This document shows positions 57,127-64,000 of a stretch of 64,000 bases of DNA, one piece after another. The stretch is from Pseudomonadales bacterium. GTDB taxonomy: Bacteria > Pseudomonadota > Gammaproteobacteria > Pseudomonadales > Azotimanducaceae. The notes under the pieces are model-generated. The model ran no database searches and had not been told where the DNA came from. It saw only the letters and a list, made by a program, of their open reading frames with translations. The stretch spans positions 62,001 to 126,000 of the forward strand of contig JANQPF010000001.1 in NCBI GenBank assembly GCA_028285415.1, read 5' to 3'. The first letter of the stretch is position 1, and each line of letters opens with the position of its first letter. The position numbers and the translations under genes are program-made.

Positions 57127-58239
57127 ATGCCCGAGCCCCTGAATCTATACGGTTTGGATCGACGACAGCTCGAACAGCTGTTCGTGGATCAGGGGCTGCA
57201 GGCGTTTCGTGGTCGGCAGATCATGCGGTGGGCTTACCACCAGGGCCTGACCGACTTTGCGAGTATGACCGATCTGCCAAAAACGGCTCGCGCATGGCTC
57301 GAAGAGCATGCCGTGTTCGAGCTGCCGCGCGTAGAGTCGTTCCAAACCTCCCGCGATGGCACGGCCAAGTGGGTGCTCGACGTCGGTGCCGGCAACTTCG
57401 TAGAGACGGTCCTCATACCCGAGAAGGGACGCAACACGCTCTGCGTCTCGTCGCAGATCGGTTGTATGCTCGACTGCAGTTTCTGCTCGACGGGCAAGCA
57501 GGGTTTCAGCGGCAACCTGGCGGCGCACACCATCGTCGGTCAGGCGGTGCTCGCCAATCAGCACCTCGCCGCCAGCGGTGAGCATGTCACCAACGTCGTG
57601 CTCATGGGTATGGGTGAGCCGCTTTTGAATTTCGACGCGGTGCTGGCCGCTACCAACGTCTTCATGGATGACCTGGCGTTAGGATTGTCCAAGCGGCGCG
57701 TCACCGTGAGCACCGCCGGCGTTGTACCCGGGATCTACCGGCTTGCGGAAGAGACCGACGTTGCGCTTGCCATCTCTCTGCACGCGCCTGAGGATGAGCT
57801 TCGCAACGAGCTGGTACCCATCAATCGCAAATACCCCATTGCCGAGCTGATGGCGGCTTGTCAGCACTACGTGAGCCGCCTTGGTCCGCACCGCAAGCTT
57901 GTCATCGAATACACCCTGATGCGTGGGGTCAATGATCAGCTGGAGCATGCCAAAGCGCTGGCAGCACTCCTGAAAAACCTGCGCTGCAAAATCAACCTCA
58001 TTCCCTTCAACCCGTTCCCCGGCTCGGGGTACGAAAGGCCTGCCACGGAAGACATCCGGCGCTTTCAAACGCACTTGATGAATCAGGGTTATGCGACCAT
58101 GCTGCGCACCACGCGCGGCGAAGACATCGATGCAGCGTGCGGTCAGCTGGTAGGCCAGGTCAAAGATCGGACGAAGCGTCAGCAGCGTTATCGCGAACGC
58201 CTGGCGCAAGACAGTGTGATAGCCCGCAGCACCGCATGA
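57127..58239 (+). CDS. rlmN: Dual-specificity rRNA/tRNA m2A methyltransferase RlmN
   Basis: Radical SAM enzyme of 370 residues that methylates A2503 of 23S rRNA and A37 of some tRNAs. The cluster motif is CMLDCSFCSTGKQGF (CxxxCxxC) near residue 115. The methyl-carrying Cys is expected in TTRGEDIDAACGQL near the C-terminus. VVLMGMGEPLLN is present. Starts 3 bases after ndk. Confidence 0.96.
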   Translation: MPEPLNLYGLDRRQLEQLFVDQGLQAFRGRQIMRWAYHQGLTDFASMTDLPKTARAWLEEHAVFELPRVESFQTSRDGTAKWVLDVGAGNFVETVLIPEKGRNTLCVSSQIGCMLDCSFCSTGKQGFSGNLAAHTIVGQAVLANQHLAASGEHVTNVVLMGMGEPLLNFDAVLAATNVFMDDLALGLSKRRVTVSTAGVVPGIYRLAEETDVALAISLHAPEDELRNELVPINRKYPIAELMAACQHYVSRLGPHRKLVIEYTLMRGVNDQLEHAKALAALLKNLRCKINLIPFNPFPGSGYERPATEDIRRFQTHLMNQGYATMLRTTRGEDIDAACGQLVGQVKDRTKRQQRYRERLAQDSVIARSTA

Positions 58240-58259
58240 GGCGATACGAGCAACCAGCT

Positions 58260-59033
58260 ATGAAAATCAAAGCAATCCATCCAGTACTTTCCGGCGCCGC
58301 ATTGACCTTCCTCGTCACCCTCGCACTGGGTGGCTGTGTCACGGAGACCAGCGGCGGCCTGCCGGCGCCGGCGCCCAAGGAAGATCGGGTGACGGCGCAG
58401 CTCGATCTCGCCCGCGGCTATATTGAGCAGCGTGATCTGACACGCGCGAAAGAGCCGCTCGAGCGGGCGTTGGAAATTGATCCCACCAGCGTGGAAGCAC
58501 ACGTGTTGACGGCAATCGTCAACCACGCTGAGAACGAGTATGAGCTGGCGGAGACGCACTATCGGAGGGCGCTGCGGCTGGAACCCCGGAACTCACAAGC
58601 GCTCAATAACTACGGCTCCTTCCTCTACGACCAGGGACGTTACGATGAAGCTGTGTTGCAGCTGTCCAAACTGGTCCGGGACACCAACTACCGCGCCCGC
58701 GGCCAGGCGTTCGAAAACCTGGGGCTTGCCAACCTTCGCGCCGGCAATGCAGAAGCGGCAGAGGCCAACTTCAAGCGGGCGCTCGAACTGAACTTCCGTC
58801 AACCCCGCGCGACGCTGGAGCTGGCGGACATGGCGTACGGCCGAGGTGAGTACCAACAAGCGGCGGCACGGTTGCTCGAATACAAAACCATGGCGCGGCA
58901 GAACGCGCGCAGCCTGTGCCTGGGTGTGAAGGTGCACACGGCGCTGGGTGATGCGGACCAGGTGGCCAGCAACGCGCTCGCGTTGAAGAACCTCTTCCCC
59001 AAACAGGCAGATCAATGTCAGGCGAAGAGTTAG
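58260..59033 (+). CDS. pilF: Type IV pilus pilotin lipoprotein PilF/PilW-like
   Basis: 257 residues. A lipoprotein signal ends in LALGGC; the mature protein is made of about six TPR units (AKEPLERALEIDPTSVEAHV, HYRRALRLEPRNSQALNNYG, FKRALELNFRQPRATLELAD). It guides PilQ secretin assembly in the outer membrane and so serves the minor-pilin block at 25699-36313. ATG 58260 is used; ATG 58236, which overlaps the rlmN stop, is an alternative adding 8 residues. Overlaps rodZ by 19 bases. Confidence 0.9.
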   Translation: MKIKAIHPVLSGAALTFLVTLALGGCVTETSGGLPAPAPKEDRVTAQLDLARGYIEQRDLTRAKEPLERALEIDPTSVEAHVLTAIVNHAENEYELAETHYRRALRLEPRNSQALNNYGSFLYDQGRYDEAVLQLSKLVRDTNYRARGQAFENLGLANLRAGNAEAAEANFKRALELNFRQPRATLELADMAYGRGEYQQAAARLLEYKTMARQNARSLCLGVKVHTALGDADQVASNALALKNLFPKQADQCQAKS

Positions 59034-59995
59034 CCGGAGAGTCGCCGTGGGTTGCCCTGCAGCGTGCGCGAGAAGCGGTCGGGATTACGCAGCGGGAAGT
59101 TGCTGACGCTCTGCACCTGCCGATCACCACGATCGATGCGATTGAGCATGGCGACAAAACGCGTCTGCCTGCGCACGTGTTCACCAGAGGCTACGTTCGT
59201 GCTTATGCAAAACTGTTAGAGCTTGACCCTGATCCCTTGATTACGGCTCTGGCCTTCGACCAGGGTGACGTCGAATCGACTGAGACGGCTTCGACAGGCA
59301 CGGTCCCGATATCGACGGCAGATGTCCTGATGAAGCTGCGCCAGCCGCCCGTCATGATCGGCGCGGCAGTGGCGCTCGTGGCGCTGGTTCTGCTCTTCGT
59401 CACGCTGGGATCGGGCGAGGACGCGCCCGGCGACGATCTGCCCGCTGCTGCCTCAGTGTCAACGACCGCACAGGAAGCTGCGGCATCCGAGGGTGCTGCT
59501 GCGCTCGAAGCGTCAGACATGCAGGTAGACGCGGCCGCAGTTGCTGATGAATTCCTGGAAGACCCGTCGTTGCAGGCGGTCGAAACGGTTGGTTTCGAGC
59601 CTGACACGGGCCCAGCCGCCGCAGAGGTGTTGCCTGCTGCGCTGGAAACCTCAGCCGCTGCGCCGTCGTCCATCGATCGCGGAAGTGTAGAGAATGTAGA
59701 GAGTGCGGAGACTGCAGCCAGTACCGATCCGGCTCGGCGTTTGACGCCGGATGGTGACGATCGTCTGACGCTCGTTTTCAGCGAAGATTGCTGGGTCGAA
59801 ATCAAAGATACCGCCGGTGTACAGCTGTACGGCGATCTTGGCCGCGGGGGGCAGACGCTCGAGTTTGTTGGGGCCGGACCGTACCGTGTGCTGCTTGGTT
59901 ATGCACCTGGCGTTGTGCTGCTTTTCAATGCAGAACCCATTGCCTTGACACCCCACACGCGTAACAACGTAGCCAACCTGGTCCTGGGGCAGTAG
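59015..59995 (+). CDS. rodZ: Cytoskeleton protein RodZ
   Basis: 326 residues: an N-terminal helix-turn-helix domain (about 10-75; LQRAREAVGITQREVADAL), one membrane segment at about 112-131 (PVMIGAAVALVALVLLFVT), an Ala/Ser/Glu-rich periplasmic linker, and the C-terminal DUF4115 domain (SEDCWVEIKDTAGVQLYGDL). RodZ ties MreB to the cell-wall elongation machinery. ispG, usually next, is missing; hisS follows after 10 bases. Confidence 0.92.
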   Translation: MSGEELAGESPWVALQRAREAVGITQREVADALHLPITTIDAIEHGDKTRLPAHVFTRGYVRAYAKLLELDPDPLITALAFDQGDVESTETASTGTVPISTADVLMKLRQPPVMIGAAVALVALVLLFVTLGSGEDAPGDDLPAAASVSTTAQEAAASEGAAALEASDMQVDAAAVADEFLEDPSLQAVETVGFEPDTGPAAAEVLPAALETSAAAPSSIDRGSVENVESAETAASTDPARRLTPDGDDRLTLVFSEDCWVEIKDTAGVQLYGDLGRGGQTLEFVGAGPYRVLLGYAPGVVLLFNAEPIALTPHTRNNVANLVLGQ

Positions 59996-60005
59996 GGCGA
60001 GGCAG

Positions 60006-61280
60006 ATGGTTCAAGCAATCCGAGGCATGCGTGACGTTCTCCCGCCGGAGGCACGGCGCTGGCGGGTCATCGAAGAAGCCGTGAGAGAGGTCTTGCACAG
60101 CGCGGCCTATGAAGAAGTTCACCTGCCGCTGTTGGAGTTCACGGAGCTTTTTGCCCGCGGCGTCGGTGAGGCCACGGACATCGTCGAAAAGGAAATGTAC
60201 ACGCTGCTCGATCGGGATGACGCAAGCCTCAGCCTGCGGCCGGAAGGCACTGCCAGCTGCGTGCGCGCGCTGCAGGAGAACGGCCTTTTATACAACCAGA
60301 CCCAGCGGGTGTTCTACAGCGGCCCCATGTTCCGCTACGAAAAACCACAGCGGGGTCGCTACCGGCAGTTCCATCAAATTGGCGTCGAAGCGTTCGGGTT
60401 GGCCGGCCCGGACATCGATGCGGAGCTCCTGGCGCTCAGCGCGACGTGCTGGCGCAGGCTCGGTATAGCGGCGAACGTCCGCCTGGAAATCAACACGCTG
60501 GGCGCAGCACCCGCACGCCGGGCCTACCGCGAGGCGCTGGTGGCCTACCTGACCCCGCACCAGGGGAAGCTCGACGAAGACAGCCAGCGACGCCTCACTA
60601 CCAACCCGCTGCGTATTCTCGACAGCAAGGCTGAGGCGACGCAGGCGCTGCTGGCGGAAGCCCCCCGGCTGCCGGAGTTCGTCGATGCCGAGAGCCACGC
60701 ACATTTCGCAGAGCTCCTCGGTATGCTCGATGCGCTCGGTATCCACTACGTGCACAACCCCAATCTGGTACGCGGCCTGGATTACTACACGCACACGGTG
60801 TTCGAGTGGATTACGGATGACCTGGGCGCACAGGGAACGCTCTGCGGAGGTGGCCGCTACGACGGCCTGGTAGAACGTCTGGGCGGTAAGCCGACGCCGG
60901 CAGCGGGGTTTGCGATTGGACTCGACCGTACCGCGCTCCTGCATGAAGTTGTGCATCAGGATCCAATGGCGGCGGGGGCGGATGTCTATGTCTGCAGCCT
61001 CGACAGCACGCAGACGGCCGCGGTTCTCGGCATCGCCGAGAGGCTGCGCGAGGCAACCGAGGCGCGGGTACGTATGCACATGGGCGGTGGCAACCTCAAG
61101 AAGCAGATGAAGCGGGCGGATGCGTGCGGTGCGACGTGGGCAGTGCTGGTCGGTCGTGACGAGCTGGATGCGGGCATGCTGACGCTGAAGCATCTGGTGA
61201 ACGGCGAACAGCAAACACTGTCCGAGAATGAAGCAATTGCGTGTATAGTCGCGAACCAATTTCCCGGTTCAAGCGGCTGA
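60006..61280 (+). CDS. hisS: Histidine--tRNA ligase
   Basis: Class II aminoacyl-tRNA synthetase of 424 residues. Motif 1 is in the N-terminal helix, motif 2 is FRYEKPQRGRYRQFHQIGVE, motif 3 is AAGFAIGLDR; the His-specific LVRGLDYYTHTVFEW is at about residue 255. The C-terminal anticodon-binding domain follows. Start ATG 60006 with GGCGAGGC upstream. Confidence 0.97.
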   Translation: MVQAIRGMRDVLPPEARRWRVIEEAVREVLHSAAYEEVHLPLLEFTELFARGVGEATDIVEKEMYTLLDRDDASLSLRPEGTASCVRALQENGLLYNQTQRVFYSGPMFRYEKPQRGRYRQFHQIGVEAFGLAGPDIDAELLALSATCWRRLGIAANVRLEINTLGAAPARRAYREALVAYLTPHQGKLDEDSQRRLTTNPLRILDSKAEATQALLAEAPRLPEFVDAESHAHFAELLGMLDALGIHYVHNPNLVRGLDYYTHTVFEWITDDLGAQGTLCGGGRYDGLVERLGGKPTPAAGFAIGLDRTALLHEVVHQDPMAAGADVYVCSLDSTQTAAVLGIAERLREATEARVRMHMGGGNLKKQMKRADACGATWAVLVGRDELDAGMLTLKHLVNGEQQTLSENEAIACIVANQFPGSSG

Positions 61281-61341
61281 CGCGCGTGGCAGCGCCGTCG
61301 AGGGCGGCGGACAACAGGAACAACAGCGATAGAGGTTTTGG

Positions 61342-62163
61342 GTGTCGGAGTATCTGAGCGAAGAAGAGCAAATTGCCAGAATGAAATCCTGGTGGGACGA
61401 GAACGGCACCTCGCTGATCGTCACGCTGGTCGTCTGCGTTGCGGCGGTTGGCGGCTGGCAATGGTACGGCAGTCACTCCGAGACGCAGAATTTCGAAGCG
61501 GCGCAGACTTATGCGGAGTATCAGGAGGCGGAAGGTGCCGCCCGAGATGCTGCTGCGGCAACGATTGCATCTGCGCACGCAGGTACGGCTTACCACACAT
61601 TCGTGCTCTTCGAGCAGGCTAGCGATGCCGCAGAAGCAGGTGATCTGGAGGCCTCCGCCGATGCGCTGTCCGAAGCTGTGGCTACGGCCGGCGACGACCT
61701 GCTTGCGGATCTCGCCAAAATACGGCTCGCGAAAGTGCAGCAGGGGCTCGACCGCTCACAGGCGGCTCTGGCCACGCTTGCGAGTATCAAGAGCGCAGGC
61801 TACCGAGGTCTTGCGCTCGAGGTGCAGGGTGACATCCATGCCGCGCGGGGTGACATGGCCGCGGCGCACCAGGCCTACGAAGCGGCCGTTGCCAGCCTCT
61901 CCGAGGGTGACGTGCGCCCGGTACTCGACATGAAGCTGAAAAACGCGGCCCCGTTCGAAGGCAGCTACGTGCCGCAGACGGACTCCCTGGCGACCGCGCT
62001 GCAGGAGGCCGAAGAAGCGCTCGGCGGCGAAGCCGTGGCGGCTGAAGACGCGGTAGCCGATGCGGCGGAGGAAGCGGTTGCGGAAGCTGAGGCGGCTGCA
62101 GAGGCGGCCGCTGAGACGCCGGCGGATGGAGCGGATACGTCGACAGAGGCAGACGACGAATGA
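61342..62163 (+). CDS. YfgM-like tetratricopeptide protein (Sec-associated)
   Basis: 273 residues from GTG 61342. A cytoplasmic start (MSEYLSEEEQIARMKSWWDE), one membrane segment (about 24-40) and a periplasmic TPR domain match YfgM, which associates with SecYEG and PpiD. The C-terminal 60 residues are Ala/Glu/Asp-rich and low complexity, absent from E. coli YfgM (206 residues). Position between hisS and bamB is conserved. Overlaps bamB by 4 bases. Confidence 0.88.
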   Translation: MSEYLSEEEQIARMKSWWDENGTSLIVTLVVCVAAVGGWQWYGSHSETQNFEAAQTYAEYQEAEGAARDAAAATIASAHAGTAYHTFVLFEQASDAAEAGDLEASADALSEAVATAGDDLLADLAKIRLAKVQQGLDRSQAALATLASIKSAGYRGLALEVQGDIHAARGDMAAAHQAYEAAVASLSEGDVRPVLDMKLKNAAPFEGSYVPQTDSLATALQEAEEALGGEAVAAEDAVADAAEEAVAEAEAAAEAAAETPADGADTSTEADDE

Positions 62164-63419
62164 CGGCGTCAGCGTCACATCGGGTGGCCGTGATGTCCCG
62201 GGCAAGCTTCTTCGCCGCAGCGCTCGTGCTCCTGAGCGGCTGCAGCTGGTTCACCTGGCTGCCCTGGGTGGACGGCGACGAAGGTGAAGATCCGGCAAAA
62301 CCGGCGGAGCTCGTCAAATTCAAGGCGGAGGTGAAACTCGATCGGCAATGGCGCGCCGGCGTCGGCGACGGGCTCGGGAAGAAATACCTGCGTTTGGCCC
62401 CCGCGGTCGTTGCGGACCGGATAATTGCTGCTGACGGTTATGGCGTGGTCGAGGCGCGTGACCGGTTTTCGGGCAAACGCGTCTGGCGCGGCGAGGTAGG
62501 GCGTCTCGATCGCGGCATGTTCTCCTCGTTCAACTTCATCGATCGACGCGACCCCAGCTTCGTTTCAGGCGGAGTCGGTGCGGGCGAGGGTCTGGTTCTC
62601 CTTGGCACGACGAAAGGCGAAGTGGTGGCCCTGCAGGCGAGCGACGGCGCGGAGGCATGGCGGGCAGCGCTTGGCAGCGAAGTCGTGTCGGCGCCAAGCG
62701 CCGGTGCTGGTCTCGTTTATGCGCAGACGATTGACGGGCGGCTGGTTGCGCTTTCCACGGAAGACGGCAGCTCCGTCTGGTCGTTCGACAACCAGGTGCC
62801 GATCCTTACGCTCCGGGGTACGAGCAGCCCCGCCTTCGATAACGATACCGTCTTTTCGGGTTTTGCGAACGGCAAAGTTTCCGCCCTGCGCGCCAGTAAC
62901 GGCGAACCCATCTGGGAACATCGCGTGATGCTGCCGGAAGGCCGCTCGGAGCTCGAGCGTCTGGTTGACGTCGACGCAACGCCGCTCATCAGCGGTGCCG
63001 TCGCTTATGTGGGTTCCTATCAGGGCCGGGTCAAAGCGCTGTCTCTGCGCGACGGACGGCCGCGCTGGGAACACGAGATCTCCACTTACCTGGACCTCGC
63101 TGAGGGCTACGGCCAGGTTTACGTAGTCGACGACGAAGACGTGATCACCGCAATCGATCAGCTGTCCGGTGAGATTGCGTGGACGCAGGAGGACTTCAAG
63201 CGGCGCCGCCTGAGCCCACCCGTTGCGTTTTCGAACTACCTGGCAGTGGGCGACGAAGAGGGTTACCTGCACGTCATTGCGCAGCGCGACGGACGGCATC
63301 TGGGCCGCCGTAAGATCGACGGTGACGGCATCCGCAGCGCCATGCTGGTTGCTGACGGGACGCTCTTCGTCCTCGGCAACTCAGGTGGACTGCACGCGCT
63401 TACCGTCGAGCTGAGGTGA
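62160..63419 (+). CDS. bamB: Outer-membrane assembly lipoprotein BamB
   Basis: 419 residues. The signal ends in LVLLSGC (lipobox). The mature part is an eight-bladed beta-propeller of PQQ-like repeats (VALSTEDGSSVWSF, VSALRASNGEPIWEH, VKALSLRDGRPRWEH, ITAIDQLSGEIAWTQ). BamB helps the BAM complex insert outer-membrane proteins. ATG 62160 overlaps the previous stop; ATG 62193 would give a more standard-length signal (MSRASFFAAALV). Confidence 0.94.
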   Translation: MTASASHRVAVMSRASFFAAALVLLSGCSWFTWLPWVDGDEGEDPAKPAELVKFKAEVKLDRQWRAGVGDGLGKKYLRLAPAVVADRIIAADGYGVVEARDRFSGKRVWRGEVGRLDRGMFSSFNFIDRRDPSFVSGGVGAGEGLVLLGTTKGEVVALQASDGAEAWRAALGSEVVSAPSAGAGLVYAQTIDGRLVALSTEDGSSVWSFDNQVPILTLRGTSSPAFDNDTVFSGFANGKVSALRASNGEPIWEHRVMLPEGRSELERLVDVDATPLISGAVAYVGSYQGRVKALSLRDGRPRWEHEISTYLDLAEGYGQVYVVDDEDVITAIDQLSGEIAWTQEDFKRRRLSPPVAFSNYLAVGDEEGYLHVIAQRDGRHLGRRKIDGDGIRSAMLVADGTLFVLGNSGGLHALTVELR

Positions 63420-63422
63420 GCC

Positions 63423-64000
63423 GTGGTTCCCACCATCGCCCTGGTGGGCCGCCCCAACGTCGGTAAATCGACCCTATTCAACCGTCTGACAAAACGCCGC
63501 GATGCGCTCGTGGCCGATGTGCCCGGTCTCACGAGGGACCGAAGGTACGGTCGCTGCACCTTGCACGGCCAATCCGTCACGCTCATCGATACGGGAGGGC
63601 TTTTCGGTGACGACGTGCTGTCTGAAGTGCTCACGGAGCAGACCAAGCTGGCCGTTGCCGAGGCTGATGCGGTGGTGCTGCTGCTCGACGGCAGAGACGG
63701 GGTAACCGCCGCCGACGACGACGTCGTCGACTATCTCAGGCGCCAGAACGTCCACTTCATTCCCGTCATCAACAAAATTGATGGCATCAACGCCGACCAG
63801 GCGACGGCTGAGTTTGCCGAGTTCGGATTTGTCGATCCGCTCCTGATTTCGGCGAGTCACAGTCGCGGCATCCGCACGCTGACTGAACGCCTGCTCGAGG
63901 TGCTCGCGGCGCTGCCGTCGGAAACAACAGGCAGTACCGTTGATGAGCTTGTTGGGATCAGGGTTGCGGTTGTGGGCCGCCCCAACGTCGGCAAGTCCAC
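63423..64000 (+). CDS. der: Ribosome assembly GTPase Der, 3' end outside window
   Basis: 192 residues seen of a protein normally near 450-490. Tandem GTPase: first G domain GRPNVGKSTLFN at about residue 9, switch II DTGG, G4 NKID near residue 118; the second G domain begins at VVGRPNVGKST where the window ends. Der is needed for 50S subunit maturation. Start GTG 63423, three bases after bamB. Confidence 0.95.
   Translation, partial: MVPTIALVGRPNVGKSTLFNRLTKRRDALVADVPGLTRDRRYGRCTLHGQSVTLIDTGGLFGDDVLSEVLTEQTKLAVAEADAVVLLLDGRDGVTAADDDVVDYLRRQNVHFIPVINKIDGINADQATAEFAEFGFVDPLLISASHSRGIRTLTERLLEVLAALPSETTGSTVDELVGIRVAVVGRPNVGKS

Overview
The window is a densely packed, entirely chromosomal stretch of a GC-rich gammaproteobacterium. 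The gene sets point to the Pseudomonas/Cellvibrio/Halieaceae side of the class: a fimT-pilVWX-pilY1 minor-pilin block, pepA-holC-valS next to lptF, queA-tgt-yajC-secDF-suhB-trmJ-iscRS, ndk-rlmN-pilF-rodZ-hisS-yfgM-bamB-der, and a FabY-type ketosynthase. I cannot name the genus. I see no integrase, transposase, phage gene, CRISPR array or rRNA.

Layout. 1-337: 3' part of a DUF4124 gene (minus). 688-5036: ilvBHC for branched-chain amino acids, then pssA for phosphatidylserine. 5120-6669: msrPQ, periplasmic methionine sulfoxide repair. 6632-7696: DAHP synthase (minus). 7740-10459: holD-like gene, rimI, prfC. 10657-11812: a stand-alone receiver protein and a SirB1-like protein. 11820-20372: fabY, a thiolase and moaB on the minus strand, diverging from a 1616-residue protein that carries all four acetyl-CoA carboxylase functions. 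20369-22043: TauE/SafE transporter and a divergent LysR regulator. 22007-25581: hemH (minus), hisHF and a quinone oxidoreductase. 25699-36313: type IV minor-pilin operon ending in an unusually large PilY1 and a PilY2-like protein. 36336-41494: pepA-holC-(acidic protein)-valS (minus). 41572-45803: lptF without lptG, a tandem repeat, an RDD protein and two thiolase-family genes. 45895-47489: an unknown small protein and a lytic-transglycosylase-like protein. 47472-47812: tRNA-Leu(CAA) followed by tandem repeats that each carry a copy of its 3' end. 47926-64000: translation and tRNA modification, Sec translocation, Fe-S cluster, outer-membrane and cell-shape genes, ending inside der.

How they work together. 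The fabY/thiolase/carboxylase cluster suggests coordinated malonyl-CoA supply and fatty-acid initiation. The pilin block encodes the priming and adhesive tip complex of type IV pili, and pilF (58260) supplies the pilotin. The two small clamp-loader subunits (chi, probable psi) are both present. queA and tgt act on tRNA queuosine. YajC, SecD and SecF form the Sec accessory complex. iscR and iscS remain from an isc operon whose other genes are missing here.

Most notable: the single-chain carboxylase with domain order CTalpha, long helical linker, CTbeta, BC, biotinyl; the PilY1 with about 1,100 residues of cadherin-like repeats ahead of its von Willebrand A domain; and the rtT-like repeat array behind tRNA-Leu, whose last partial unit supplies the start codon of the next gene.
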